Part shown: piece after piece, positions 17,952 through 27,257 of the stretch
Numbering within the stretch: the stretch's first letter is position 1
Layout: each line of letters begins with the position of its first letter
NCBI RefSeq assembly: GCF_021538675.1
Contig: NZ_JAJUKH010000002.1
Span: forward strand, 372,001-436,000
DNA from: Paenarthrobacter sp. AR 02
Lineage (GTDB): Bacteria; Actinomycetota; Actinomycetes; Actinomycetales; Micrococcaceae
Reading direction: 5' to 3'
DNA length: 64,000 nt
The notes under the pieces: generated by a model
Told to the model about the DNA's origin: nothing
The model's input: only the letters and a program-made list of their open reading frames with translations
The model's database searches: none
Translations under genes and position numbers: made by a program

Positions 17952-20162
17952 CTACGGGGCCTTGGCCAGCCCCTCCCACTTCACGGTCCAGTCCGAAGGG
18001 AATCCCGGGGCGTGCTGCTCAGGTCCGTTGTCCCAACCCGCTGCCATCAAAGCGACTGCAGCCAACAATCCGCCGTTGCCGGGAAGATACAACGGCAGGG
18101 AGTCGGTTTGGCGGTTGTGTCCATTGGCGAGGAACGTGTTCTTCCCGGCGTCCAGCAGGAGTGCGTCCACCGCAGCTTCCGGGTCCTCCAGCCGCGCAGC
18201 CGTCATGGCCATCACGGGGTAGTCCCAGCCCCACGTGCTGCCCCAATCCCAGTCGGCAAGCACAGCCGTCAGGGTTGCCCGCATGGTCGCTGGATCAATC
18301 ACGTCCGTCTGCGGGAGGACGCCGAGTGCGCACAACATGGAGGGGTGGTCGGTGCGGATGGTGAACGGCTCGACGTCGATGGCCGCGTACACGTCGTCGA
18401 TCACCCGTGGCTTGACCATGCCGTCCGCTACCACCGACCATTCCTCCACCGGTTCCAGGCCCAACCTCTCCCGCCAAGCGGCAGCTGTTCTGAGCCCCCA
18501 CTGCCAGTACGCCAACTCGAAGGTGGGGTTGGCGACCGTAGCCCTGATGGAGCCGTAGCTTTCCTGGGCCGGCACGAGTGGAGGACCCAATTCAAAGCCG
18601 CGGGACGTGGGATGCGCGAAGCTGGCCATGAAGGCGGCCGACTCGAAAACAATCTCCTCGAACTCCTCCAGCACCTCGCGGCTGGGGTTGGCCCTATACA
18701 CCAGCTCTGCGAGATAAATCGGGTGTGGCTGCTGCCAGAGGAGGAAGGTGCCAATGGTGCTGGGGCTTTCCCGGCCGTCCGGACCCACCTGCTTGGGCCA
18801 TCGCACGCCGTCCAAACCCTGTGCCTTGGCGGTCTGCCGAGCGCTGTCCAGGACTGTGGAGTACCACCGCAGGGACGGCAGGAGCAGCTCCACCCGGTTC
18901 CAGTGCGCGAAATGCGCGGCATGCCACCAATGCATTTCCAGGTGGAAGCGGCCACGCCACGAGTTGCACACCAGCCCTGTTTCCTGCGGAGGCAACGAAC
19001 CAGCGCAGTTGACCGCTGTCAGGTATTGCGACAACACAATCCTGCGTTCCAGTTCCTTCGCCCGGGGATCGTCCGTGGCCTCCAGTTCCAAGGCACCGCC
19101 GGAGGACCAGAACTGCGGCCAATACTGCGCGGAGGCGGCGATGACGATTCCAGCAGTTGAAAGCACGACGCCGTATCCCGCCGCCGCTTGGAGGCCGGGC
19201 TGGGGTGCCGCTGGGGTTGAGCGGATAGAGCCACGTGGAATGCAGTCGCCGTCTCCGGAAGGGGTGAAAAAGACGGCGAAGTCCAGCACGTCTGGAGCTC
19301 CCGGATCCCGGTCCTCCGCGGACACACGGATAGTGTGTTGCCCTGTCTGTTCAACTCCCAGACTGAGCCCGGTGATCAACGCCCGGTACCGGGAGTTGTC
19401 CAGTGCACGGAAGACCGGCCAAGCGGTCGTCCCTTGGTCATCGGCAGAGGACATGGGCACGCCCACAACGGTGGAATGTGCGTCCGGCCTGGTCCAGTCA
19501 GCGGCGTCATGCCAAGCTTCGGAACCGTAAGGGAAGTCCACGCCTATTACCAGGCCGGACCGGAGGGCGGGCGACTCAATGCGGAAGGCGACTTCGTCGC
19601 GGTACGGGTGGCACGCCGTCGTGATTTTGACGGGGTAACCGGCCAGTGTGAAGCGACTGGTAACCACGCCTGTCCACAGGTCCAGCGTTTGCTCGGCGTC
19701 TGTGATGTCCGCCTGGTCCAGCGGGCGTTCAGAGCCGTGATCCAGCCAGCGCAGTCCGATGCGGCCCAAGTCCAACCGGTGTGCGTTGGCCCGCAACCAG
19801 TTTTCTGCCTCTGACGTGCCCGTTTCCCGGTCGTTGACGATGTCGCCCACCATGTCCACGTAGGGGACAGGACCCCGTGGTGAGTCATACATGACGGTGG
19901 AACCTGCAAGGTCGTGCGGCTGCTCGGAGGGAACGGAGTGCCAGCCCCACTGCGCTTGGGTCCCCAGTAGGGTCCCCGGTGGCAGCTCGTCGCGTGCGCC
20001 AACGGGATAGGCGCCCGGAAACGACTGCAAGCCGGTCAGGTCCATGGTGAAGGCGAATTCGCCGTTGCCGACGGATACGGGGCTTCGCGGGTCGAGCTGG
20101 TGCTGCCGGACGTTGTGGCGGCGGACGAGTTTCTCGCGGTCGATGGGTTTGTTGTTACGCAC
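17952..20162 (-). CDS. Predicted glycosidase, six-hairpin (alpha/alpha)6 barrel type
   Basis: A cytoplasmic protein of about 736 residues without signal peptide. An N-terminal beta-rich domain (SVGNGEFAFTMDL, TLDLWTGVVTSRF) precedes a helical barrel with NSWRGRFHLEMHWWHAAHF and PLYLPGNGGLLAAVALMAAGW. This layout recalls GH65/GH94/GH95-like six-hairpin glycosidases, but I cannot assign the family or substrate. GTG 20162 overlaps the stop of the upstream GH43-like gene by 8 bp; an in-frame ATG at 20246 would overlap it by 92 bp. It forms an operon with that gene. Confidence 0.65.
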   Translation of the reverse strand: MRNNKPIDREKLVRRHNVRQHQLDPRSPVSVGNGEFAFTMDLTGLQSFPGAYPVGARDELPPGTLLGTQAQWGWHSVPSEQPHDLAGSTVMYDSPRGPVPYVDMVGDIVNDRETGTSEAENWLRANAHRLDLGRIGLRWLDHGSERPLDQADITDAEQTLDLWTGVVTSRFTLAGYPVKITTACHPYRDEVAFRIESPALRSGLVIGVDFPYGSEAWHDAADWTRPDAHSTVVGVPMSSADDQGTTAWPVFRALDNSRYRALITGLSLGVEQTGQHTIRVSAEDRDPGAPDVLDFAVFFTPSGDGDCIPRGSIRSTPAAPQPGLQAAAGYGVVLSTAGIVIAASAQYWPQFWSSGGALELEATDDPRAKELERRIVLSQYLTAVNCAGSLPPQETGLVCNSWRGRFHLEMHWWHAAHFAHWNRVELLLPSLRWYSTVLDSARQTAKAQGLDGVRWPKQVGPDGRESPSTIGTFLLWQQPHPIYLAELVYRANPSREVLEEFEEIVFESAAFMASFAHPTSRGFELGPPLVPAQESYGSIRATVANPTFELAYWQWGLRTAAAWRERLGLEPVEEWSVVADGMVKPRVIDDVYAAIDVEPFTIRTDHPSMLCALGVLPQTDVIDPATMRATLTAVLADWDWGSTWGWDYPVMAMTAARLEDPEAAVDALLLDAGKNTFLANGHNRQTDSLPLYLPGNGGLLAAVALMAAGWDNGPEQHAPGFPSDWTVKWEGLAKAP

Positions 20163-21081
20163 GGTGCGGATCCCGTTCCTGGGTTGCTGGTTGGAGGACA
20201 ACGGTGTCTTCAAGTTCCCGCAGTGGGAAGAATGCGGCCCGCTCATACGGAGTCTTGTTGGGTTGGGGGAGGGTAAGGAACAAGCCGCCGTCGAGCCTGC
20301 GGCCGATCATGCCGTGGCCGCCGTCGGTGTTCCACAGTGGTGCTTTCTCCTGGATCCATGGCCCAAGCACAGTCCCGGAGGTGCTGCGCGCTATGCCTAT
20401 GGCATAGCCGTTGTCACCGAAGCTGGACCACAGCATGATCAGTTTGCCGCTGCTGAGCCGGAATAAGAACGGGCCATCGGTGACATGGACAGGAAACTCC
20501 CGGTCCTTTGCGGACGGAACATCCAAGGCCCGGGACCATGGCGCTTCCGAGGCGCTGAAGAGGAACACCGGCACGCCCTCGGCGGTCCTCAGGTCCGTGC
20601 TGAGGCGCTGGGCCATCATGGCGCCGTCATGTACCTGCTTCCATTCGTGGCAGAAGACCATCCACGGCGTCCCTTGCTGGTCCACGTGGAGGGTCCCGTC
20701 CAGGCACTGCCAGTTTGCCGGGGTGAGCGGACCGTCGCTCCACGGTTCGAATGGTCCTTCCGGCGCTTCCGCGGCAAGAACCTGGGTTCCACGGAGCCGG
20801 CCGGGTGCAATGAATGTGGTAAACATGAAGTACCGGCCTTGGTACTGGTGGACTTCGGGGGCCCAGTACTGTTCTTGGCTCCAGAATCCGGGGGACGGGC
20901 GGAAGGCTGCCACTGGTCCCTCCCAGTGGATCAGGTCACGGCTCCCGTAGCAATCGAAACCCGTTGCCTGGCCGGACCAGATGTTCCGGTCGGTACTGCC
21001 AAAGAGCAGATACCGCCCGGAGGCGGGCAGTGTTAGTACGAATGGATCCCTGATTTGGATGTCATCCAAGCTGTGCGACAC
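20155..21081 (-). CDS. Glycoside hydrolase family 43-like protein
   Basis: Five-bladed beta-propeller glycosidase of 308 residues. IRDPFVL near the N-terminus holds the expected catalytic-base Asp12; WAPEVHQYQGRYFMFTTF and GTLHVDQQGTPWMVFCHEW are typical of GH43. At the usual general-acid place (EGP in many members) this protein has TDGPFLFR; whether Asp serves is untested. No signal peptide, so it would act on imported oligosaccharides. AGAGGAAACC precedes the ATG. Divergent from the sugar-binding lipoprotein. Confidence 0.75.
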   Translation of the reverse strand: MSHSLDDIQIRDPFVLTLPASGRYLLFGSTDRNIWSGQATGFDCYGSRDLIHWEGPVAAFRPSPGFWSQEQYWAPEVHQYQGRYFMFTTFIAPGRLRGTQVLAAEAPEGPFEPWSDGPLTPANWQCLDGTLHVDQQGTPWMVFCHEWKQVHDGAMMAQRLSTDLRTAEGVPVFLFSASEAPWSRALDVPSAKDREFPVHVTDGPFLFRLSSGKLIMLWSSFGDNGYAIGIARSTSGTVLGPWIQEKAPLWNTDGGHGMIGRRLDGGLFLTLPQPNKTPYERAAFFPLRELEDTVVLQPATQERDPHRA

Positions 21082-21123
21082 GGTGGTTTCCTCTGCTGCA
21101 GATATAGTTCATGCCCCAAACTA

Positions 21124-21155
21124 TTGACGAATATACACCGCCTTGATACGTTTCA
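21124..21155 (+). promoter_or_regulatory. Promoter with overlapping LacI-type operator for the sugar-binding lipoprotein
   Basis: -35 TTGACG (21124-21129), 17-bp spacer, -10 TACGTT (21147-21152). The palindrome TGATACGTTTCA at 21144-21155 covers the -10 and fits the LacI/GalR-type operator pattern (TGAAACGTTTCA-like). A LacI-family repressor encoded elsewhere probably controls this gene, and perhaps the divergent glycosidases. Confidence 0.65.
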
Positions 21156-21191
21156 GGAACCGTTTTCTTGAGTCTGAAAGAAGCTTACCCA

Positions 21192-22493
21192 ATGGCGCGT
21201 AAATCTCTCCGTATCATCCAAAAATCCATCGCCTTCGCCGCCGCTCTCGGCCTGATGGGCCTCACTGCGGCCTGCTCCAGCCCGTCCTCAAACCAGCCGG
21301 AGAATGGCCCAGTGGAAATCAGGTTCTCCTGGTGGGGCAACGCAACCCGGGCGGACATCACCAGCAAAGCCATCAAGGAGTTCGAGGCCGCCAACCCCAA
21401 CATCAAGGTGAAGCCCGAATACGGCGATATCAGCGGTTACTTCGACAAGCTCGCAACCCAGGTAGCTGCAAACGACGCTCCCGACGTCATTACCATGGGT
21501 GGAGCGTACCCCGCCGAATACGCAAACAGGGGAGCGCTGCTGGACCTTTCCAAGGTCAAGGATTCCCTGGACCTCTCTAAACTGGACCCGGGTGCCCTGG
21601 AGAATGGCCAGGTCAAGGGCGCGCAGTACGGGGTGTCCACCGGCGCGAACGCACTGGCAATTGTGGCTAACCCCGCCGTGTTCCAGGCGGCCGGCGTGGA
21701 ACTTCCCGACGACACCTCATGGACCTGGGACGATTTCGCCAAGACCGCGAAGGACATTACCGATAAGAGCCCGAAGGGAACCTACGGTACAGCCACCGTC
21801 CTGACCCACGATTCACTGGACGCCTTCGCCCGGCAGCGCGGCAAGTCGCTTTACACGCAGGACGGACAGCTTGGCTTGGACAAGGGCACGGTTCAGGCCT
21901 ACTTCGATTATTCGTTGAAACTCAGCGAAACCGGTGCGGCCCCCAGCGCATCGGAGACCGTTGAGAAACTCAATGTCAGCACCGAGCAGACGCTCATGGG
22001 CATGGGGCAGGCCGGGATGATGCTCACTTGGAGCAATTCGCTGACTGCGCTGAGCAAAGCCTCCGGTGCCGAGCTGAAACTGCTCAAGCTGCCGGGTGAG
22101 ACGCCCACTCCCGGCATTTGGCTCCAGTCCTCGCAGTTCTACACCATCTCCGCCCGCAGCAAGCACACTGATGCAGCAGCCAAACTGGTCAATTTTCTGG
22201 TCAACAACGAGGCCGCGGCTAAGATCGTTCAAAGCGACCGCGGTGTGCCCAGCAATGCCGGCATGCGTACCGCCATTCAGGATCTCCTGACGCCACAGGG
22301 CAAGACCGAGGCAGCGTACATCGACCAGATCGGCAAGATGGAGTTCGCGCCGACGTTCATCGGTCCCACCGGTTCAACGGCGGTCTCCGAGATCACGGCC
22401 CGCATCAACACCGATGTCCTGTTCAAGCGGCTCACTCCCGAGAAGGCTGCGGAACAGTGGCTCAGCGAAAGCAAAGCCGCCATCGGCAAGTAG
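21192..22493 (+). CDS. Carbohydrate ABC transporter substrate-binding lipoprotein (family 1 type)
   Basis: Extracytoplasmic sugar-binding protein of about 433 residues. A signal peptide ends in the lipobox LTAACSS. VEIRFSWWGN and FEAANPNIKVKPEYGD are typical of the UgpB/MalE type. ATG 21192 follows a GAAAGAAG sequence; a TTG at 21168 is less likely. No permease or ATPase genes adjoin it: on one side are glycosidases, on the other a palindrome and a hydrolase. The rest of the transporter must be elsewhere or is shared (inference). Confidence 0.9.
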   Translation: MARKSLRIIQKSIAFAAALGLMGLTAACSSPSSNQPENGPVEIRFSWWGNATRADITSKAIKEFEAANPNIKVKPEYGDISGYFDKLATQVAANDAPDVITMGGAYPAEYANRGALLDLSKVKDSLDLSKLDPGALENGQVKGAQYGVSTGANALAIVANPAVFQAAGVELPDDTSWTWDDFAKTAKDITDKSPKGTYGTATVLTHDSLDAFARQRGKSLYTQDGQLGLDKGTVQAYFDYSLKLSETGAAPSASETVEKLNVSTEQTLMGMGQAGMMLTWSNSLTALSKASGAELKLLKLPGETPTPGIWLQSSQFYTISARSKHTDAAAKLVNFLVNNEAAAKIVQSDRGVPSNAGMRTAIQDLLTPQGKTEAAYIDQIGKMEFAPTFIGPTGSTAVSEITARINTDVLFKRLTPEKAAEQWLSESKAAIGK

Positions 22494-22498
22494 CCAAG

Positions 22499-22565
22499 AG
22501 CAACGCGGGGTCACTTTTGGCCCGTCCAGGGGTGGAGCATGGGCCACAAGTGACCCCGCGTTGCT
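22499..22565. terminator. Large two-part palindrome after the binding-protein gene
   Basis: An outer perfect 18-bp stem (22499-22516 with 22548-22565) and an inner 6-bp stem (TGGCCC 22518-22523 with GGGCCA 22541-22546). It lies between convergent genes and can terminate both. It starts with the AGCAACGCGGG string also found at 17938. The size suggests a dispersed palindromic element rather than a plain terminator. Confidence 0.7.
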
Positions 22566-23333
22566 TTAGGAGACTTCCAGGTAGGGGTCGGCCCACGCGG
22601 CAATGATTCGTGCAACCCGTGCTGCTTGGCCCTTCCCGGTGAGCAGGTGTTCGCTGCCCTCCAGGGAAATGAAGCTGCGGGGGTGCCGGGCGGTGCGGAA
22701 AATCTCGCTGGCGTTATCGATCCCCACCGTGTTGTCGGTGGGGGAGTGCATCACCATGAGCGGCTTGTGGAGGGTCCGGATGCAGTCGCGCAGGTCCGCC
22801 CGCTCCACATCCTCCACGAAGTGCCTGCGGACCTCCATGGGCCGTCCGCCCAGATCCACCACGGCACTGCCATCGCGCAGGATCGATTCGATCTCGGCGT
22901 CGAACATGTGCTCGACGTGCTTGGGTTCGTAGGGGGCACCAACGGTCACCACTGCGTTGAGCCCGGGGATATCGCGGGCCGCCGCCAGGACAGCGGCACC
23001 GCCGAAGGAGTGGCCTACCAGCAAAGAAATCGAGCGGCCCTGTTCGCGCATGAACCCGGCGGCCAGGATCGTGTCAGCCACCTTGACGCTGAACGAGCCC
23101 GCAGACCACTCTCCCTCGGATCCACCCAGGCCAAGGTTGTCGAAGCGCAGCATCCCGATTCCCTGCTCAGCAAGGCCCTTGCAGATGCGCGAGGCGGCGG
23201 GGCTGTCCTTGCCAAGGGTCAGGCCGTGCGAGTAAAGGCCCCAACCGCGGACGGGGCTCTCAGGGACATCCACGATGCCGGCCAGCGTGTCGCCGGTGCT
23301 TCCGGTGAAACTGATCTTCTCAGGGCGTGACAC
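22566..23333 (-). CDS. Alpha/beta hydrolase
   Basis: Serine hydrolase of 255 residues. The nucleophile elbow is GHSFGG, the oxyanion region GLYSHGLTLGKDSP, and the C-terminal part has the acid HSPTDNTVG and the histidine GSEHLL. It lacks a signal peptide. GTG 23333 has AAGGAG 6 nt upstream. Substrate unknown; family members include acyl hydrolases and esterases with YhfK/OsmC-linked roles. It follows the sdh operon. Confidence 0.85.
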   Translation of the reverse strand: MSRPEKISFTGSTGDTLAGIVDVPESPVRGWGLYSHGLTLGKDSPAASRICKGLAEQGIGMLRFDNLGLGGSEGEWSAGSFSVKVADTILAAGFMREQGRSISLLVGHSFGGAAVLAAARDIPGLNAVVTVGAPYEPKHVEHMFDAEIESILRDGSAVVDLGGRPMEVRRHFVEDVERADLRDCIRTLHKPLMVMHSPTDNTVGIDNASEIFRTARHPRSFISLEGSEHLLTGKGQAARVARIIAAWADPYLEVS

Positions 23334-23378
23334 GCTGGTCTCCTTGTGGTGCGATAACCGGTTTGCTGACGGTGATTA

Positions 23379-23426
23379 ACGACGACGGCGCCGGTCACCA
23401 TGTGGGGTGAGCGGCGCCGTCGTCGT
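23379..23426 (-). terminator. Hairpin terminator of the sdh operon
   Basis: Perfect 15-bp stem 23379-23393 with 23412-23426 and an 18-nt loop, 24 bp beyond the sdhB stop. No strong T-run on the minus strand. Confidence 0.65.
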
Positions 23427-23450
23427 GCTGTTCTTTAAGGGAACGGCTAA

Positions 23451-24233
23451 CTAGATCTTGCGTGCCAGGATGGCCTGCTTGACCTCGGCGATTGCCTTGG
23501 TCACCTGGATGCCACGGGGGCATGCTTCGGAGCAGTTGAAGGTGGTGCGGCAGCGCCACACACCTTCTTTGTCGTTGAGGATTTCCAGGCGCATGTCGCC
23601 GGCGTCATCACGGGAATCGAAGATGAAGCGGTGTGCGTTGACGATCGCTGCCGGACCGAAGTACTGGCCGTCGGTCCAGAAGACCGGGCAGGACGAGGTG
23701 CAGGCGGCACACAGGATGCACTTGGTGGTGTCGTCAAAGCGCTCACGGTCCTCGACGGACTGCAGGCGTTCCTTGGTGGGCTCGTGGCCCTTGTTGATCA
23801 GGAACGGCATGACTTCGCGGAAGGACTGGAAGAAGGGTTCCATGTCCACGATCAGGTCCTTCTCCACGGGGAGGCCCTTGATCGGCTCGACGGTGATGGG
23901 CTTGGACGTGTCCAGGTCCTTCAGCAGCGTCTTGCAGGCGAGGCGGTTGCGGCCGTTGATGCGCATGGCATCGGAACCACAGACACCGTGGGCGCAGGAG
24001 CGGCGGAAGGAAACAGTTCCGTCGATCTCCCACTTGACCTTGTGGAGGGCATCCAACACGCGGTCCGTGCCGTACATGGTCAGCTTGTAGTCGTCCCAGC
24101 GTGCCTCGTCCGAGATTTCCGGATCGTAGCGGCGTACGCGAAGCGTGATGTGGAACGTGGGGATTTCACCGTCGCCGGCAACGCTTGCCGGGAGCTCGAT
24201 CTTGGAAGCGGGCTCTGCCATTTCGGTCGTCAT
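23451..24233 (-). CDS. sdhB: Succinate dehydrogenase iron-sulfur subunit
   Basis: Complex II subunit of 260 residues carrying electrons from FAD to quinone. The [2Fe-2S] ligands lie in CAHGVCGSDAMRI plus a later Cys (RLACK). The [4Fe-4S] cluster motif is CILCAACTSSCP and the [3Fe-4S] cluster CSEACPRGI. Its ATG overlaps the sdhA stop by one base (TAATG), so the two are coupled. Confidence 0.97.
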   Translation of the reverse strand: MTTEMAEPASKIELPASVAGDGEIPTFHITLRVRRYDPEISDEARWDDYKLTMYGTDRVLDALHKVKWEIDGTVSFRRSCAHGVCGSDAMRINGRNRLACKTLLKDLDTSKPITVEPIKGLPVEKDLIVDMEPFFQSFREVMPFLINKGHEPTKERLQSVEDRERFDDTTKCILCAACTSSCPVFWTDGQYFGPAAIVNAHRFIFDSRDDAGDMRLEILNDKEGVWRCRTTFNCSEACPRGIQVTKAIAEVKQAILARKI

Positions 24234-26032
24234 TAGTACTTACGCTCCATCGGCTCGTAACGGGTGAAGATGACGGGCTTCGTCTCGAGACGGATGCCCG
24301 CAACAGATTCCGCCGAGGACGCGGCGGTGATGGTGTTGTCCAGGTAAGCCATGGAGTGCTTCATGAACTTTTCGTCGTCGCGGTCCGGGAAGTCCTCACG
24401 GTAGTGGCCACCGCGTGACTCTTCACGGTGCAGCGCACCGACGGTCATGACCTTGGCCATGTCCAGGAGGAAGCCCAACTCCACGGCTTCCAGGAGATCC
24501 AGGTTGAAGCGCTTGCCCTTGTCCTGGACCGTGACGTTCTTGTACCGCTCCTCGAAGGAAGCGATGTCACGGAGGACCTGCTCCAGCGATTCCTTGGTAC
24601 GGAACACCTGCATGTTGGCGTCCATGGTGTCCTGCAGTTCCTTGCGGATCTGCGCAACACGCTCAGTGCCGTTTCCGGTGAGCAGGCGGTCCAGGATGCC
24701 ACGGGTCATGGCTTCGGGGTCAGCCGGCAGCTCAACAAAGTCGGCCGTCTTGGAGTACTCCGCAGCGGCGATACCGGCGCGCTTGCCGAACACGTTGATG
24801 TCCAGGAGCGAGTTGGTGCCGAGGCGGTTGGAGCCGTGCACGGAGACACAGGCAACTTCACCGGCTGCGTAGAGGCCCGGCACGATCGTGTCGTTGTCCT
24901 GCAGCACCTCGGTGGTAATGTTCGTCGGAATGCCGCCCATGGCGTAGTGCGCAGTGGGGAACACGGGAACCGGATCCGTGAACGGTTCCACACCCAGGTA
25001 GGTGCGGGCGAACTCGGTGATGTCCGGAAGCTTGGCCTCGATGTGCGCAGGCTCAAGGTGGGTCAGGTCCAGGAGGACGTAGTCCTTGTTCGGACCACAG
25101 CCGCGGCCTTCGCGCACTTCGTTGGCCATGGCGCGGGCCACGATGTCACGGGGTGCGAGGTCCTTAATGGTGGGGGCGTAGCGCTCCATGAAGCGCTCAC
25201 CCTCGGAGTTACGCAGGATGGCACCTTCACCACGCGCACCCTCGGTGAGGAGGATGCCCAGGCCGGCGAGGCCGGTCGGGTGGAACTGGAAGAACTCCAT
25301 GTCTTCCAGGGGGATACCGCGGCGGAACGCGATGCCCATGCCGTCACCGGTGAGGGTGTGGGCGTTGGAGGTGGTCTTGAAGACCTTGCCGGCGCCGCCG
25401 GAGGCGAACACCACGGACTTGGCCTGGAAGACGTGCAGTTCGCCGGAAGCGAGGTCGTAGGAGACAACGCCTGCAACGCGCTTCTGCTTGTACGGCGTAC
25501 CGTCTTCGCGTACTGCGTCTTCTTCGACGATCAGCAGGTCCAGGACGTAGTACTCGTTGTAAAACTCAACGTTGTGCTTGACGCAGTTTTGGTACAGCGT
25601 CTGCAGGATCATGTGGCCGGTACGGTCAGCTGCGTAGCACGCACGGCGGACAGGAGCCTTGCCGTGGTCGCGGGTGTGGCCACCGAAGCGACGCTGGTCA
25701 ATGCGGCCCTCAGGCGTGCGGTTGAACGGCAGACCCATCTTTTCCAGGTCCAGCACGGCGTCGATGGCTTCCTTCGCCATGACCTCGGCTGCGTCCTGGT
25801 CAACCAGGTAGTCGCCACCCTTGATGGTGTCAAAGGTGTGCCATTCCCAGTTGTCTTCTTCGACGTTGGCCAGTGCTGCACACATACCGCCCTGTGCCGC
25901 ACCAGTGTGCGAACGGGTGGGGTAGAGCTTGGTCAGTACCGCTGTGCGTGCGCGCTGACCGGACTCGATCGCGGCGCGCATGCCGGCGCCACCTGCACCG
26001 ACAATGACGACGTCGTACTTATGGACCTGCAT
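24233..26032 (-). CDS. sdhA: Succinate dehydrogenase flavoprotein subunit
   Basis: Catalytic subunit, 599 residues, oxidising succinate to fumarate with covalent [14 protein letters not shown] is the FAD loop, and [10 protein letters not shown] holds the FAD-linked histidine. HPTGL and the C-terminal [14 protein letters not shown] are conserved. ATG 26032 ([12 protein letters not shown]) is preferred over a start 7 codons upstream because the family begins here and GAGAG precedes it. Confidence 0.97.
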   Translation of the reverse strand: MQVHKYDVVIVGAGGAGMRAAIESGQRARTAVLTKLYPTRSHTGAAQGGMCAALANVEEDNWEWHTFDTIKGGDYLVDQDAAEVMAKEAIDAVLDLEKMGLPFNRTPEGRIDQRRFGGHTRDHGKAPVRRACYAADRTGHMILQTLYQNCVKHNVEFYNEYYVLDLLIVEEDAVREDGTPYKQKRVAGVVSYDLASGELHVFQAKSVVFASGGAGKVFKTTSNAHTLTGDGMGIAFRRGIPLEDMEFFQFHPTGLAGLGILLTEGARGEGAILRNSEGERFMERYAPTIKDLAPRDIVARAMANEVREGRGCGPNKDYVLLDLTHLEPAHIEAKLPDITEFARTYLGVEPFTDPVPVFPTAHYAMGGIPTNITTEVLQDNDTIVPGLYAAGEVACVSVHGSNRLGTNSLLDINVFGKRAGIAAAEYSKTADFVELPADPEAMTRGILDRLLTGNGTERVAQIRKELQDTMDANMQVFRTKESLEQVLRDIASFEERYKNVTVQDKGKRFNLDLLEAVELGFLLDMAKVMTVGALHREESRGGHYREDFPDRDDEKFMKHSMAYLDNTITAASSAESVAGIRLETKPVIFTRYEPMERKY

Positions 26033-26143
26033 ACCAGATGCTCTCTCTTTCAAAATTCAGATGGTCGGCGGAGGCTGCTCCGCTACGTCCGGCGAACCGG
26101 TTTACTCCAAGGAGGGACCGGACCGCCGCTGTGGCACAGCCCG

Positions 26144-26620
26144 CTACGGGGCCGGGCAGAATCCGCCAGGCAGCTGAACGCCGTCGACGACGGGGCACGG
26201 GTTGAAGGTGAAGATCACCAGAGTGCCCAGGATGATGATGACCAGGGTGGCCGCGTAAAGGACCATCTTGAGCCAGAAGCGAGTGGAATCCTTCTCGGCG
26301 TAGTCGTTGATGATGGTGCGGACGCCGTTGGTGCCGTGCAGCATGGCAAGCCACAGCATGGCCAGGTCCCAGAACTGCCAGAAGGGATCGGCCCACTTGC
26401 CGGCAACAAAGCCGAAGTCGATGGCGTGGATGCCCTCGCCCACCATCAGGTTCACGAAGAGGTGGCCGAAGATCAGCACCACCAGGACGATGCCGGAGAG
26501 GCGCATGAAGAGCCAGGCGATCATCTCGAAGTTGCCGCGGCTGGAACCGCTGCGGTTGTACTTCGGCGCGATCTTGCCGCTCCCGATTTTCCCGCTGCGC
26601 GGGGATTCGATGGTTGTCAT
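26144..26620 (-). CDS. sdhD: Succinate dehydrogenase membrane anchor subunit
   Basis: Hydrophobic anchor of 158 residues with three transmembrane helices. WLFMRLSGIVLVVLIFGHLF and LHGTNGVRTIINDY are typical of the SdhD anchor with a haem-ligating histidine. An N-terminal basic, Ser/Gly-rich stretch of about 30 residues is extra. It lies 3 bp after sdhC. Confidence 0.93.
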   Translation of the reverse strand: MTTIESPRSGKIGSGKIAPKYNRSGSSRGNFEMIAWLFMRLSGIVLVVLIFGHLFVNLMVGEGIHAIDFGFVAGKWADPFWQFWDLAMLWLAMLHGTNGVRTIINDYAEKDSTRFWLKMVLYAATLVIIILGTLVIFTFNPCPVVDGVQLPGGFCPAP

Positions 26621-26623
26621 GGC

Positions 26624-27004
26624 TTAGTGGCCTCCCAGCGCAAGGGAAAGGTGGCGGATGGCGAAGCCGGCGAACGTGACCAGCCACAGTGCAAGCACGA
26701 TCCACAGCAGCTGGCGCTGGTACTTCGCGCCCTTCTTCCAGAAATCGATGGCGATCACACGCAGGCCGTTGAAGGCGTGGAAGATAATCGCTGCGACCAG
26801 GCCCGTTTCACCCAGGGCCATCAGGGGGTTCTTGTATGCGCCGATGACGGCGGTGTAGGCCTCAGGGGACACGCGCACCAATGAGGTGTCCAGCACATGG
26901 ACCAACAAGAAGAAAAAGATCACTACACCGGTAATACGGTGTCCAACCCAGGACCACATGCCTTCACGGCCGCGGTACAAGGTGCCAGCTGGTTTTGTCG
27001 GCAC
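26624..27004 (-). CDS. sdhC: Succinate dehydrogenase cytochrome b556 subunit
   Basis: First gene of the sdhCDAB operon, 126 residues, three transmembrane helices. SWVGHRITGVVIFFFLLVHV carries the quinone-site Ser/Arg region, and FHAFNGLRVIAIDF holds the haem-ligand histidine. It anchors SdhAB and binds quinone and haem b. Confidence 0.95.
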   Translation of the reverse strand: MPTKPAGTLYRGREGMWSWVGHRITGVVIFFFLLVHVLDTSLVRVSPEAYTAVIGAYKNPLMALGETGLVAAIIFHAFNGLRVIAIDFWKKGAKYQRQLLWIVLALWLVTFAGFAIRHLSLALGGH

Positions 27005-27094
27005 TGATTAAACCTTCCTGCAACACAGCGGCGCTGGCATGGGATCCATGCGGGGGGAACGCCTGCTGCGAGAGCACTCGTAGCTCACGCCTAA

Positions 27095-27123
27095 ATCTAG
27101 GCTTCGCTCACAGCATATTCAAT
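27095..27123 (-). promoter_or_regulatory. Promoter of sdhCDAB
   Basis: On the minus strand, -35 TTGAAT (27118-27123), 17-bp spacer, -10 TAGATT (27095-27100), about 85 nt before the sdhC ATG. The -10 lies inside a small palindrome GCCTA-AATC-TAGGC (27090-27103), a possible operator. Confidence 0.6.
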
Positions 27124-27198
27124 TTAGGACGGACTTCTCTGCTTGTTAATTCCATGTTTCCTGCCCGGATTCAGGCAATTTTGGGAACTGCCTGAGAC

Positions 27199-27220
27199 GA
27201 ACGCCACATGCGTGGCGTTC
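27199..27220. repeat. Perfect 9-bp inverted repeat before manC
   Basis: GAACGCCAC and GTGGCGTTC with a 4-nt spacer, 26 nt before the manC -10. No T-run follows. It may be an operator for manC; the regulator is unknown. Confidence 0.35.
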
Positions 27221-27245
27221 TGCGGGGCTTCCTGCTTGCACAGGA

Positions 27246-27251
27246 TAAAGT
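27246..27251 (+). promoter_or_regulatory. -10 element of leaderless manC
   Basis: TAAAGT ends 6 nt before the GTG at 27258, with no Shine-Dalgarno between. Confidence 0.6.
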
Positions 27252-27257
27252 GTTGCG

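Noticed and set aside
24428..26884. An 818-codon open frame on the plus strand
   Set aside because: It lies antisense to sdhA, sdhD and sdhC, which have complete family motifs; the composition is typical of a shadow frame in high-GC DNA.
27199..27220. Intrinsic terminator for an unseen transcript before manC
   Set aside because: Perfect stem but no T-run, and no gene ends just upstream on the plus strand; treated as a possible operator.
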